A stretch of DNA of 64,000 nt from Ignavibacteriales bacterium (GCA_021740915.1 JAIOYW010000020.1:1-64000), one strand, 5' to 3'. Positions 8,165 through 17,532 are shown, numbered from the stretch's first letter. Numbers and translations: made by a program. The notes: generated by a model from the sequence alone, not told the origin.

Positions 8165-8824
8165 TTGAAAAATTTTGTTGTAATAGGTCTGGGAAACTTT
8201 GGTTTTCACATTGCAAAAAATCTTGCAGGAAAAGGTAAACACGTTTTAGCAATAGACTCAGACCCAACCCAAATTGAGAAAATTAAAAATATTGTAAGTG
8301 ATTCTGTTATTGGGGATGTAAAAAACAAACTGTTTCTTATTGAGTTTATCGACGATACTATAGACGCCGCTATTATTAGTACCGGTGATAAAATGTTTGA
8401 CAGTATCTTAGCAGTCCATCATTTAAAAGTAATTGGTGTAAAAAATATATATGTTAAAGCAATTGATGAAACTCACGCTCAACTGTTAAAATATATGGGA
8501 GCATCTGAGATTATCTTCCCAGAAAAGGATATTGCAGAGTGGTGGGCAAATAGACTTGCAGAGCCCAATCTGATAGAGCACCTGCCACTTTCTGAAGACT
8601 ATTCTATTGTCGAGTATGCTTGTCCTGATAAGTTTGCCGGCAACACACTAAAACAACTGCAATTGCGTTCAAAGTATAAAATATTGCTAATCGCCATTAA
8701 GGATATTTTAAACAACGACTTTGTACTAATGCCTGATGCTGATTATGTTTTTAAACCAGATACAATACTTATTTTTATGGGTAAAACAGCGGACATAAAT
8801 AAGATGAAGGTTGAGGTAAAATAG
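8165..8824 (+). CDS. Potassium uptake regulatory subunit, KtrA/TrkA-N (RCK) family
   Basis: A 219-residue cytoplasmic protein that would form the nucleotide-gated ring under the KtrB-like channel. The N-terminal Rossmann fold has VVIGLGNFGFHIA (GxGxxG) and the acidic strand end AIDSD; the C-terminal 75 residues fit an RCK_C domain. It starts at TTG (8165), preceded by GAAGGG, with no better ATG nearby. One RCK module is the KtrA size; TrkA carries two. Confidence 0.94.
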   Translation: MKNFVVIGLGNFGFHIAKNLAGKGKHVLAIDSDPTQIEKIKNIVSDSVIGDVKNKLFLIEFIDDTIDAAIISTGDKMFDSILAVHHLKVIGVKNIYVKAIDETHAQLLKYMGASEIIFPEKDIAEWWANRLAEPNLIEHLPLSEDYSIVEYACPDKFAGNTLKQLQLRSKYKILLIAIKDILNNDFVLMPDADYVFKPDTILIFMGKTADINKMKVEVK

Positions 8825-8928
8825 TAGATAATATTGCTGAGTGTATTGATAAACCTTACTGGCTTGCATATCCTAAGGGGCTGACGACTATGCGGAAAGA
8901 TAAGTCAGCAATGTCTGCGATATCCCGG

Positions 8929-10194
8929 CTATCTGAAAATATTGCCCAGCGAGGCAATAAATTCGGGGACACCGATATAGAAATAGAAAACCACGGCAAT
9001 GATCATTAAAGCGGATGAAAAATAGGAACTCCGGGAGTCTTGTGAAATATACTTAACACTTCCGGTTAATAGCAGAACCCCGATGCCGAAAAAAGCAACA
9101 ATAAGCGATCCAAAGACAGCATAAACTTTCTGAATGAGAATAAATTTGAAAAACAATCCGGCAATCGGAATAAATGCGATGAATAACAGATAATACCTGT
9201 AAGGTAGTGAACCGGTGAGTTTTCCTCCTGAAATGCGTCCCTTTTTAAGGAAAAGATTATAAAAATCCGCAAAAATATAGGGGACCGACTGCCAGACACC
9301 AAGCAGACTGCTGAAAACCGCAGCCCAGGCGCCGATAAGAAAAAGCATTGATCCGGCCGGACCGGAAACACGGGTGAGCTCTCCGGCAAGGCGGACAAGT
9401 AAAGTGGCGCTTCCGCTTTCCGGAATTTTCATTCCTGAGGCAATTATTATCATACAAATACTGAAAAGTGCGGTCATAAAATATCCGGTAAGCAGATCAA
9501 ATCTTGTTATCCGAATAAACGAAGTGTTATCTCTTCCTTCTTCCCGTATCCAGTAGCCGTATGAAAGAATTGTGAGAGTGCCGCCAACCCCTCCGATTAT
9601 TGCAAGTGTCCACACAGATCCCTGATTTATGCCGGCTGTATCAATCTTCTGAGGTATAACCGGAACCAGCATTCCTTTAAGAATACCAGCGATCTCAGGT
9701 CCCGAAAGAACGGCGTTATAAATTGTAGAAGCAAACATAAGAACGATCAAAGACGCCATGATCTTTTCGAATAGTGCAAATCCTCCCCGCCGCACAATAA
9801 GATATCCTGCGATGCTGTGGAGTATTCCAAAAACGATTTTGCCGGTTTCGGCGCTTCTGAAAACAGGCAGAAGAGCATGGGCGGCGATTCCTGTGGCGCT
9901 CATCATTGCAGCGCCGACGACAAGAGTCCAGGTCAGTAAATAAATAAGGAAAACGATTTGCACAGCTTTACCAAAATGCAGCGAAGCCCCTTCGAGAAAA
10001 GTATTGCCGGTTGCGAGCTGATAACGCGCCATCCCTTCGGTTATAAAGTATTTGAAAAATGCTCCAAAAATAACTGCCCAGAGAACAGATGTCCCAAGAA
10101 TACTGCCGGCAAAGGCGCTCGATGCAAGATCTCCGGCACCAACACCGGTTGCTGCAACAAGAAGTCCGGGAATAATTATTTTAAGAGATTTCAT
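8929..10194 (-). CDS. Nramp-family transporter with a non-canonical metal site
   Basis: A 421-residue membrane protein with about eleven hydrophobic helices. The first begins IIPGLLVAATGVGAGDL, which aligns with the Nramp first helix, where the metal-binding motif is DPGN; here it reads GVGAGD. The sixth-helix Met-Pro-His motif is also absent (GTLTILSYGYWIREEG occupies the region). Such members are usually annotated as Nramp divalent metal transporters, but without the Asp-Asn-Met ligands manganese or iron transport is not assured. The gene follows a small acidic protein by 23 nt, probably in one operon. Confidence 0.78.
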   Translation of the reverse strand: MKSLKIIIPGLLVAATGVGAGDLASSAFAGSILGTSVLWAVIFGAFFKYFITEGMARYQLATGNTFLEGASLHFGKAVQIVFLIYLLTWTLVVGAAMMSATGIAAHALLPVFRSAETGKIVFGILHSIAGYLIVRRGGFALFEKIMASLIVLMFASTIYNAVLSGPEIAGILKGMLVPVIPQKIDTAGINQGSVWTLAIIGGVGGTLTILSYGYWIREEGRDNTSFIRITRFDLLTGYFMTALFSICMIIIASGMKIPESGSATLLVRLAGELTRVSGPAGSMLFLIGAWAAVFSSLLGVWQSVPYIFADFYNLFLKKGRISGGKLTGSLPYRYYLLFIAFIPIAGLFFKFILIQKVYAVFGSLIVAFFGIGVLLLTGSVKYISQDSRSSYFSSALMIIAVVFYFYIGVPEFIASLGNIFR

Positions 10195-10217
10195 AATTCA
10201 GAAAGGGCGCCGAATAA

Positions 10218-10472
10218 TTATAGATTATCGCCGAAAAGTTCGGATACCGTGTCCTCAATCCGTTTTCTGATCAGGTCCATTAATGCGATAGCAGTTTCTT
10301 TGTCATAATCTGCCAATATTTCTTTGAGGATATCGTATTCTGCATTTTTAAATTCTTTATCGTAAATGAAAGCGCTGAAATTTTCCATACTATTCAAAGC
10401 AGAAAGATCAAAATTTGCCAGTTTTGTTCTTAAAGTATCAACCAGCAGGTCAATCTTATCATAAATGGACAC
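10218..10472 (-). CDS. Small acidic protein of unknown function (84 residues)
   Basis: An ATG-started frame with AAGGAGC at a good distance upstream. The protein is helical and acidic (MSIYDKIDLLVDTLRTKLAN ... ISELFGDNL type ending), with no cysteines, signal peptide or membrane segment. I do not recognise the family. It ends 23 nt before the Nramp-like gene and is probably co-transcribed with it. Confidence 0.7.
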   Translation of the reverse strand: MSIYDKIDLLVDTLRTKLANFDLSALNSMENFSAFIYDKEFKNAEYDILKEILADYDKETAIALMDLIRKRIEDTVSELFGDNL

Positions 10473-10496
10473 AATTAGCTCCTTACTTTAGGATAA

Positions 10497-10523
10497 AAAA
10501 ATACCCCTTGGCAGGGGTATTTT
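10497..10523 (-). terminator. Rho-independent terminator after the thioredoxin gene
   Basis: On the minus strand, AAAATACCCC and GGGGTATTTT pair over a 6-nt loop (TGCCAA) and run into seven T residues. It lies about 80 nt after the stop at 10606 and separates that gene from the 10472 gene. The stem also has a T-rich side on the plus strand. Confidence 0.85.
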
Positions 10524-10605
10524 GAAAAACTTTTTCCCCGATTGCAGCGTGACCAGTCTAATAAATGCTGACCAAATATACTAAAGGGGGATAAGAAAAT
10601 AAAAG

Positions 10606-11085
10606 TTACATCGGCTGATTGAAAAACTTTTTCAGATGCGCCACATAAGCATTAGCGCCGCCTGCCTGATATCCGGTTTTGCCTACAACTTTTCCGGTCC
10701 TGTCTAGCAGAAGGATAGTTGGGAAACCCTGAACTCCATAACGGCGGGCGAGATACATATTATAAGCTTTTATAGCTTCAGTCTGAGGGATAGTGCGTGG
10801 GAAATCCAACTTTACAAGAACCAGATTCTTCTGTGCATATTTCCCAAATTCATCCTTCGAGAAAACTTCATTAGTAAGTCTGATACACCACTGACACCAG
10901 TCTGAACCAGTAAAATTTACAAGAATGTTTTTATTCTCTTTTGTAGCAGTTTTAATAGCCTGTTCAAGGTTAGTCTCCCATTTTAGACTATCAGTTGCCG
11001 GGCTTTCGCTGCCGGGTTGATAAGCAATAACTGCAGCACCAAGTAACAATATAGCGCCAAATATCAGATATTTATTAAATTTCAT
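10606..11085 (-). CDS. Exported thioredoxin-fold protein with CxxC
   Basis: A 159-residue protein. Residues 1-22 form an export signal or anchor (KFNKYLIFGAILLLGAAVIA), followed by a short linker and a thioredoxin-like domain (thioredoxin_7 type). The active site is SDWCQWC in place of WCGPC, and a cis-Pro is present in GVQGFPTILLL. It should act in disulfide exchange in the periplasm. It appears to be a single-gene unit with a terminator at 10497-10523. The partner is unknown. Confidence 0.88.
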   Translation of the reverse strand: MKFNKYLIFGAILLLGAAVIAYQPGSESPATDSLKWETNLEQAIKTATKENKNILVNFTGSDWCQWCIRLTNEVFSKDEFGKYAQKNLVLVKLDFPRTIPQTEAIKAYNMYLARRYGVQGFPTILLLDRTGKVVGKTGYQAGGANAYVAHLKKFFNQPM

Positions 11086-11140
11086 GTTTTCTCCGGTTAA
11101 AATCCGTTAGATGCAAAAATATATTTCAGGATTCAGCAAA

Positions 11141-12364
11141 TTAAGCAAAAACTTTCTTAATTCTTTCAATGGCTTCCTCGATTACTGGAACCTTTGTGGC
11201 TGAGAATGAAAACCGTATATAATCCGCAAAATGATTCCCAAAGCTTGAACCATAAACTGTCGCAATTCCGGCTTCCATAAGTTTGTTATAAATATAAAGC
11301 TCCCGCGCGGTTCCCGATAGCTTTTCAGGAATAAGTTTTGTGAAAGAAGGAAAAAGATAGAAACCGCCATGCGGATAATCAAACTCGATACCCGGTATCT
11401 GTTTAAGACCGATGCAAAGAGCGTTCCTGCGTTGGGTAAATTCCTTCATCATCGAATCAACCGATCTTGTGCTTTCCTCGATATTGGAAAGAGCCTCTGC
11501 GGCTGCATACTGAAGAAAAGTTGTTACCCCGGCAGTCTGAGTGTAATCACCCAGTCTGAAAAGTCTGGAAATACTTTGATTTCTGGTGACTACGTATCCC
11601 AGCCGCCATCCGGTCATAGAGTAAGTTTTTGAAAGAGTGAAAGCACTGATTATGTTTTCATAATCAAGTGAAATCGGGCTGAAATGATCTCTGCCGTCAT
11701 AAGTAATATATTCATATGATTCATCTGAAATCAGGAATACATCATTTTCTTTGCAAAGTTCAACAATCCGGTTTACTTCTTCTTTTGTGAATAACTTCCC
11801 GGAGGGATTCTGCGGTGTATTAAGATAGAAAAACGCAGCATCTTTTAATTCTTTCCGGATAAGCTCATAATCAACACTGAAATCGGAATTAAGCGGAACC
11901 TGAACAAAATTTGTGCTGCAATATGGCCCGAAATTTTCGAGAATAACACTCCAGCAGGGGGCAAATCCAACACCTTTCTGACCCTCAAACAACTTGAAAG
12001 CAAGCTCAAGCGCTTCCTGTCCGCCGTATGTTGCGATAATATTTTCCCGGCTCAGATTTCCGGCTTTATTAAAATGGCTTAGTTTCTTTAATATGGCATC
12101 TTTATAAACATCTTCGCCGCCGGACTTGGGATATTTTGTGTAACCAGCATCCATAGCTTGTTTTGCTGCTTCCCTGATAAAAGCCGGAGTGGGAAGATCT
12201 ATTTCACCGCGCTGAAAAAGGACAAAATCCTTCCCGGTTCTCGCTTTAAATTCCGGAGATAATGTTTTTACTTTCTCGCTTATGCTTACTATTGGCGACA
12301 TACGGAGGTTTTGCAACGATTCACTGAATTTATAAGGCAATGTATTTTCCTTAGATTTGTTCAA
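11141..12364 (-). CDS. PLP-dependent class I/II aminotransferase (aspartate aminotransferase-like)
   Basis: A 407-residue fold-type I enzyme. The PLP lysine is in SKTYSMTGWRLGYVV near residue 242; the substrate carboxylate Arg is near the C-terminus (YIRFSFSA). NTPQNPSGKLF and the SDESYEYI strand match the aspartate/aromatic aminotransferase group. The longest frame begins at TTG (12364); the first ATG is at 12301 (MSPIVSIS), which would cut the N-terminal arm, and neither has a strong ribosome site, so the start is uncertain. Substrate is not determined. Confidence 0.9.
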   Translation of the reverse strand: MNKSKENTLPYKFSESLQNLRMSPIVSISEKVKTLSPEFKARTGKDFVLFQRGEIDLPTPAFIREAAKQAMDAGYTKYPKSGGEDVYKDAILKKLSHFNKAGNLSRENIIATYGGQEALELAFKLFEGQKGVGFAPCWSVILENFGPYCSTNFVQVPLNSDFSVDYELIRKELKDAAFFYLNTPQNPSGKLFTKEEVNRIVELCKENDVFLISDESYEYITYDGRDHFSPISLDYENIISAFTLSKTYSMTGWRLGYVVTRNQSISRLFRLGDYTQTAGVTTFLQYAAAEALSNIEESTRSVDSMMKEFTQRRNALCIGLKQIPGIEFDYPHGGFYLFPSFTKLIPEKLSGTARELYIYNKLMEAGIATVYGSSFGNHFADYIRFSFSATKVPVIEEAIERIKKVFA

Positions 12365-12435
12365 ATTACATTGCTAAATTAGTAAACCAAACAGCTTTTA
12401 CAATAATTTTACACAAAAATAATATCAGCGTAAAA

Positions 12436-13821
12436 TCAATTGCGCAGGAAAACGTAATAATCATAAGGATTCAGGGAAATTGTGCCAGCGAATGTGGAAA
12501 TTTCGCCCGTCTGTAAATTAGTCCACGATTCTGAAGCTAATTCCCCGGGAATATTCACAGAAATCGTCCGGTTTCTCACATTGGTTATTAATAAAACCTG
12601 CTGTGTTTCGAAAATTTTTTCTAAAATAACACAATCAGCGTTATAATAATTTCTGGTGCTGCCTTTTCTGAATGCCGGGTAATTTTTGTAAACAGAAAAA
12701 ATATCGATTGTCTTTTCCCTAATACCGGCAGGATCAGACCAGTCAATAGGGTCGCGGTCGAAAAATGATGTTTTATCAGTTGAACCGGCTTCCTGTCCAC
12801 TATAGATCATAGCAGCCCCGCCATGAAATACGGTTACAGCAAGCGCTGCCATTGCTCCATCATAACCTCCGAATAATTCTACCGGAGCTGCATCCCACGC
12901 AGTCTCATCGTGGTTAGTTGTAAAACGGAGCCGGTGTTTTCCTGAAGGCAGGTAGTTATATTCATTCAGGTGCGTTTGATAAAGCGTGTAAGCAGGGGAA
13001 TTATTTCGGAAAACATTTTTAAGGGAAGAATAATAATCCCAGCCATAGATAAGATCGAAACCGGCGCCGTAATGATCAAGCCGGCTGCCTTCAGCAAGCA
13101 GTACCAGATATCTGCCGCTGATATTTCTGAGGGTATCAATTGCTTGTGACCAGAAATCAAGAGGGACCATATCGGCGGCATCGCAGCGGAAACCATCGAT
13201 ATTGGCGGCAAGCACCCAATATTTCATGGCTTTGATCATAGCCTGGCGCATTTGTGGATTATCGTAATTTAAGTCTGCAACGTCCAGCCAGTTTGTTCCG
13301 GCAGGATGAATAATATTCCCTGTCCCGTCTTTTGTGTACCAGTCTGAATATTTAATCCATTCATTGTCCCAGGATGTGTGGTTGGCAACCCAGTCAATTA
13401 TTACTGCAATATTTTTTGAATGTGCAGTTTCCACGAGCAGTCTGAGATCATCGAGTGAGCCAAATTCAGGATTTACCTTTTTATAATCTTTTACGGAATA
13501 AGGCGACCCCAACTGACCGACTGAATTTTTAACTCCAACCGGGTGAATCGGCATCAGCCAGATAACATTTACGCCAAGTTCGGAAATTTCATCGATTCTT
13601 GTTGTGATAGAGGATATATTCCCTTCACTGCTGAATGCTCTAAGATTGATTTCATATAAAATAATATCTTCCGGTGCCGGGATATGTTGAAATGGGGTTC
13701 CGTACTGCGGCGGATCAGCAATATCGCCGGGAAGTAAAGCCGTTGCAACAGGGTTGTTTTCCTTATTGCAGGAAATTACAAACAATAATAAAACTATTAT
13801 CAAACGTCTTTTCATCGTCAC
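12436..13821 (-). CDS. GH13 alpha-amylase family lipoprotein
   Basis: A 461-residue glycoside hydrolase. The N-terminus is a lipoprotein signal with lipobox VISC (Cys18), so the enzyme is probably membrane-anchored outside the cytoplasm. The four GH13 motifs are present: DWVANHTS, GFRCDAADM (nucleophile Asp), LLAEGS (acid/base Glu) and FTTNHDETAW (transition-state Asp). A beta-sandwich tail of about 80 residues ends the protein. It should cleave alpha-1,4-linked glucans; exact specificity is not readable. Start could be ATG 13821 or ATG 13815. Confidence 0.93.
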   Translation of the reverse strand: MTMKRRLIIVLLLFVISCNKENNPVATALLPGDIADPPQYGTPFQHIPAPEDIILYEINLRAFSSEGNISSITTRIDEISELGVNVIWLMPIHPVGVKNSVGQLGSPYSVKDYKKVNPEFGSLDDLRLLVETAHSKNIAVIIDWVANHTSWDNEWIKYSDWYTKDGTGNIIHPAGTNWLDVADLNYDNPQMRQAMIKAMKYWVLAANIDGFRCDAADMVPLDFWSQAIDTLRNISGRYLVLLAEGSRLDHYGAGFDLIYGWDYYSSLKNVFRNNSPAYTLYQTHLNEYNYLPSGKHRLRFTTNHDETAWDAAPVELFGGYDGAMAALAVTVFHGGAAMIYSGQEAGSTDKTSFFDRDPIDWSDPAGIREKTIDIFSVYKNYPAFRKGSTRNYYNADCVILEKIFETQQVLLITNVRNRTISVNIPGELASESWTNLQTGEISTFAGTISLNPYDYYVFLRN

Positions 13822-13927
13822 TTTCCATCAGTAAATATCGGGTTTCAATATAATAAATTTATTTTTAGCTTATGTTTGGAGAAAAGACTGAATCAATTAA
13901 TAACTTACACTAAGCAAATCTGGAATT

Positions 13928-14122
13928 ATGACCCCGGCAAAATGTAAATACTGCAAAGCGGAAATAGCATGGATTGAAAAAGAGGATGGAAAGAAAATCA
14001 GTGTGGAATACAGCAGTTTATCGGCTTTGGAGCGATTCAGTCTGAGTGTGAGATATGAAAAAGGTAAACACAAACCACATTACCTTAATTGTCCTGCTTT
14101 CAGAGACAGGCTCAGAACTTAA
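13928..14122 (+). CDS. Small zinc-ribbon-like protein (64 residues)
   Basis: ATG after CTGGAATT. The sequence has CKYCKAEIAWIE near the start and HYLNCPAF near the end, a CxxC ... HxxxC arrangement that could bind one zinc. It stands alone between the amylase gene and the RtcB-like gene, which face away and towards it. Function unknown; coding status is supported by the spaced Cys pattern. Confidence 0.7.
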   Translation: MTPAKCKYCKAEIAWIEKEDGKKISVEYSSLSALERFSLSVRYEKGKHKPHYLNCPAFRDRLRT

Positions 14123-14137
14123 TATAGATCGCGGAAT

Positions 14138-15364
14138 TTAATCTCCATCGTCAGCTTTATCGCCCATAATTACAATCCGGGGTTTCATCTCTGCAACAAT
14201 ATCTGTCAGGATCCCCGACTGTAATTTCATTACCCTCTGAATATCTTTATATACCTGATAAGTTTCATCTTTTTTAACGCCGGAAACAAGTATGTCATGT
14301 TCCTGTAAAAACGTGCGATATTCATTTTCGTTGTGCACTTTAAATGCCTGTGTCCTGGATAACTTCCGCCCAGCACCGTGACTGGAGCTGTTGAGGCTTC
14401 CCGGATTTCCGAGTCCCTCCACAAGAAAAGAAGATGTTCCCATGCTGCCGGGGATTATTCCTATATCTCCCCTGGCGGCAGGTGTGGCACCTTTGCGGTG
14501 AATTATTTTCCCGCCCTCCTTCCAGGCAAAATTGTGATGATTTTCATACCGGATCAAACCAGATATACCGCTTTGCTTCAGGAAATAATCGTGAATAAGA
14601 TGATGGTTTGCCCTTGCATATTTGCCCATCAGTTCCATAGCGAGCCAGTATTCCAATCCAGCTTCAGAATCAGCCGGAAGCCATTCATATCCTGAAGCTA
14701 TGTTTTTGAAATGTTTCCGGACAAATTCTTTCGCCAGTTGTGAGTAATAAGTTGCAACCTGATGACCGGGATGTCTGCTTCCGCTATGTGTAATTATGGC
14801 AGCAAACTCAGTTCCTGTTTTAAGCGGCAGCCAGGCTGTTTCTTTTCTGACTATTCCCGTAACGGCATCGAAAAAATGATTACCCCCGCCGCTGGTACCC
14901 AATTGCTCATGTGCTTTTGGAAAAAGTGATTTCAGGAGAGGAATTTCATGCCAGAGTTTTTCGGAAAGCACACCGTGATCACGTTTTTTATTATCACTGA
15001 AATGTGCTCCGACCCCAAAACATGAGACAGATTTCATATCAGAAGCAATCTGATTTCGGTTTTTAATTAACTCATCCGGTCCAATATCGAGAATAGTCAT
15101 TGTCATCCGGCATGCAATATCAAATCCGACAAAGTGAGGTGAAACGGCGTTCTCCAATGCGATCACACCACCGATAGGCAGAGCATAACCAACGTGGGCG
15201 TCCGGCAGCACGGCAGCTTTTACGGCAACAGGGATCGAAGCGGCGGTTTCAATTTGCCGGACAACCTCCAGGTCATAATCTATACCGGGTTCTCCAAAAT
15301 ACTGAACGGGTGCGCTCGCGGAAGATTTTTCGTTTAGGATCATTTTAGATCTTTTTCGACTCAC
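14138..15364 (-). CDS. RtcB-family RNA ligase, divergent clade
   Basis: A 408-residue protein of the RtcB family, which joins 2',3'-cyclic phosphate or 3'-phosphate RNA ends to 5'-OH ends using GTP and manganese. Seen motifs: LPDAHVGYALPIGGV, GGGNHFFD, HSGSRHPGHQV, and SSHGAGRKLSR containing the histidine expected to be guanylylated. The usual GVDIGCGM metal motif is GFDIACRM, with the Asp and Cys kept. The gene starts at GTG 15364 or ATG 15343. A mutated metal motif and short length place it outside the tRNA-splicing type; a repair role is possible but not shown. Confidence 0.92.
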   Translation of the reverse strand: MSRKRSKMILNEKSSASAPVQYFGEPGIDYDLEVVRQIETAASIPVAVKAAVLPDAHVGYALPIGGVIALENAVSPHFVGFDIACRMTMTILDIGPDELIKNRNQIASDMKSVSCFGVGAHFSDNKKRDHGVLSEKLWHEIPLLKSLFPKAHEQLGTSGGGNHFFDAVTGIVRKETAWLPLKTGTEFAAIITHSGSRHPGHQVATYYSQLAKEFVRKHFKNIASGYEWLPADSEAGLEYWLAMELMGKYARANHHLIHDYFLKQSGISGLIRYENHHNFAWKEGGKIIHRKGATPAARGDIGIIPGSMGTSSFLVEGLGNPGSLNSSSHGAGRKLSRTQAFKVHNENEYRTFLQEHDILVSGVKKDETYQVYKDIQRVMKLQSGILTDIVAEMKPRIVIMGDKADDGD

Positions 15365-15520
15365 GTGTTTTCAGGGTATATTGCTAAAAATCCCACACAA
15401 AAAAGGACTTAAAATTAATCCGTTGTGCAGGGCTGTGCAAAAATCTAATCGTTACAGTTCTGAATTGCGGAAAAAAACAAACACCTGCTATTTTGCCATA
15501 CGTTATAAATGTTAAAGAAA

Positions 15521-16720
15521 TTACTTCAGGAATTCAGAAAGAGCATCTTTATTTGCAACAAAGAATAGCATCTTTAGTTTAACGAAATCCTCGTGATAAA
15601 ATAAATATCCGTGGTTGGAGCCGTTAAATGAATGGGAACCTGAGTCCTTGATAAGATACCAGTCGTCACCGCTTTTCTCTTGATAACCAACGAGGTGGAT
15701 TAGATGATCGTCAGTTGTTGAGCCATTAACAAAACGAAGGTGCCTTGCATATTCATCAATGTATTCCGAGGGAATGTCATATGTCGGGATCATTGCAACT
15801 TCAGCATATCCGTCAATCCCGCTTTCTGAAACGTCGCCATCGAGGCAGACAGTATAACCATTTCTGACTGCTGACTTTAGCGCCATAATAAAGCTATCGA
15901 GGGTAATGTTGTAAAAATCCTTTTCACGTGCCCAGTTATCAGGTACGTCGAGCAGTACATTCTCATTATAAGGCTGATCGAACTGAGAACTAATAAAAAG
16001 ATAATTTTTCGTGTCAATCCGGAGATATTCGGTTAAAAACGTCTGAGGGCTGTATTTTTTGCCTTCATAAACAAACTCTGCGGGCGGAGGTGTCATGTAA
16101 TTATCCATTATTGATCTTACTGTTGCAATAATAAACTCTCCATTCCACTCATCGCGACTTCTTACTCCATCAAGATATCGGCTGATCTCTTCTGCCATTT
16201 TTTCATGATCATAGAATGGGCAGGACTCAAGCCGTCCTTCGTATGCTGATCGGGGGACCATCCCGTGCTTTTCAAGGATTCTGAAATAAGCCGGCGACAG
16301 TGAACCCTCTGCTACCCTCGATTCTCCTCTTTCTTTAATAAATCTGCGCACTTTTTCAATGTATTCCCAGTAAACAGCATATATTTCGCTCAATTTCACT
16401 TCATTACCGGTCAGTCTTTTTACCTCTGATTCAAGATAAGATGTAGTAGCAAATGCCCAGCAGGTTCCGGTTCTTCCCTGAGTTACAGGATTATTATGCC
16501 AATATTGTGTAAATTCATCCGCGGATTTGGGCAGGTCGAGTCCTTCGAACATCATTTTGAAAGTTTTTCCGGAGGTATTATCCTCTTTACCATCCAGTTC
16601 TTTAACGATTTTATCGTAGAAATCATTTTTCCTTTCGATAATATGTGCTTTACTTCGCGGCTGCTGTGCGAAGTTGATTGTCTGAAATAAAAGAATCAGT
16701 AAGAGTAATTTCCTGGTCAT
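15521..16720 (-). CDS. Secreted C1 (papain/bleomycin-hydrolase type) peptidase
   Basis: A 399-residue protein with an N-terminal signal peptide (TRKLLLLILLFQTINFAQQ). Catalytic motifs: QGRTGTCWAFATTSYLESE with oxyanion Gln and nucleophile Cys, and DDHLIHLVGYQ with the catalytic His. The third residue, normally Asn in NSWG, is Asp here (LIKDSGSHSF). The overall plan is that of the bleomycin hydrolase/PepC branch, but exported. Loss of the Asn may lower or change activity. It is a single-gene unit. Confidence 0.88.
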   Translation of the reverse strand: MTRKLLLLILLFQTINFAQQPRSKAHIIERKNDFYDKIVKELDGKEDNTSGKTFKMMFEGLDLPKSADEFTQYWHNNPVTQGRTGTCWAFATTSYLESEVKRLTGNEVKLSEIYAVYWEYIEKVRRFIKERGESRVAEGSLSPAYFRILEKHGMVPRSAYEGRLESCPFYDHEKMAEEISRYLDGVRSRDEWNGEFIIATVRSIMDNYMTPPPAEFVYEGKKYSPQTFLTEYLRIDTKNYLFISSQFDQPYNENVLLDVPDNWAREKDFYNITLDSFIMALKSAVRNGYTVCLDGDVSESGIDGYAEVAMIPTYDIPSEYIDEYARHLRFVNGSTTDDHLIHLVGYQEKSGDDWYLIKDSGSHSFNGSNHGYLFYHEDFVKLKMLFFVANKDALSEFLK

Positions 16721-16962
16721 AGATTTTCCGTTTCAAAGAATTGTTAATCAATAAAATAATATATTTTTGATATAATGGCCATCATAAATAATGGAAACAA
16801 TCAGTAAAAAGTATATTAATGCTTCGATAAATTAATTCAATTTGTTGTTTTTCCGATTTCCCGGCTTCAGAGACATTAAATAATTTGCTATTTTCATAAA
16901 AATAATTGTACTGGTTTGTACAGGCGAAGTTTGTGATCACAAGAATTTAAATCAAATATTTT

Positions 16963-17532
16963 ATGAAGATTAATATGAAACCAATTTTTTTCTCGGATCA
17001 AAATGAATTCCGGAACTGGTTAGAAAAGAACCATCAGAAAGAAAGTGAACTGTTTGTAGGCTTTTATAAAATCGCTTCAGGAAAACCTTCAATGACCTGG
17101 TCTCAATCTGTGGATCAGGCGCTATGTTTTGGTTGGATAGATGGAATTAGAAAATCGATTGATAGTGAAAGTTACTGTATTCGTTTCACTCCCCGAAGAG
17201 CCGGCAGCACCTGGAGCCTGATTAATATTAAAAAAGTTGAGGAACTCAAAAAATCTGGACTAATGACACCAGAAGGAATAAAGGCTTTCAAATTAAAAGA
17301 CGAGAAAAAATCCCAAATTTATTCTTACGAAAAAGATACTTTCCGGCTTGGAATAAGCTACGAAAAACAATTTAAGGAAAACAAGTCTGCATGGGACTTT
17401 TTCATGAAACAATCTCCTTCGTATAAAAAAAATGTTATTTATTGGATAATGAGTGCAAAGCAGGAAAAAACCAGAGAATCCAGACTTGAAAAACTAATAG
17501 CTCAAAGTGCACAACAGAAAAAATTAACTTAA
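16963..17532 (+). CDS. YdeI/OmpD-associated family protein
   Basis: A 189-residue cytoplasmic protein. It matches the family by ESELFVGFYK, TWSQSVDQALCFGWIDGIRKSID, RFTPRRAGSTWS and a C-terminal MSAKQEKTRESRLEKLI. Despite the family name, no molecular function is established; many members are found beside stress genes. Start is ATG 16963 or ATG 16975. No operon partner is seen. Confidence 0.88.
   Translation: MKINMKPIFFSDQNEFRNWLEKNHQKESELFVGFYKIASGKPSMTWSQSVDQALCFGWIDGIRKSIDSESYCIRFTPRRAGSTWSLINIKKVEELKKSGLMTPEGIKAFKLKDEKKSQIYSYEKDTFRLGISYEKQFKENKSAWDFFMKQSPSYKKNVIYWIMSAKQEKTRESRLEKLIAQSAQQKKLT

Noticed and set aside
8880-8909. GCTGAC ... GTCAGC hairpin between KtrA-like and Nramp-like genes
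   Set aside because: Only 6 bp with an 18-nt loop and no T run on either strand; not a credible terminator.
9066-9457. Minus-strand frames of 66-110 residues within the Nramp-like gene
   Set aside because: Alternate-frame shadows of an intact membrane protein.
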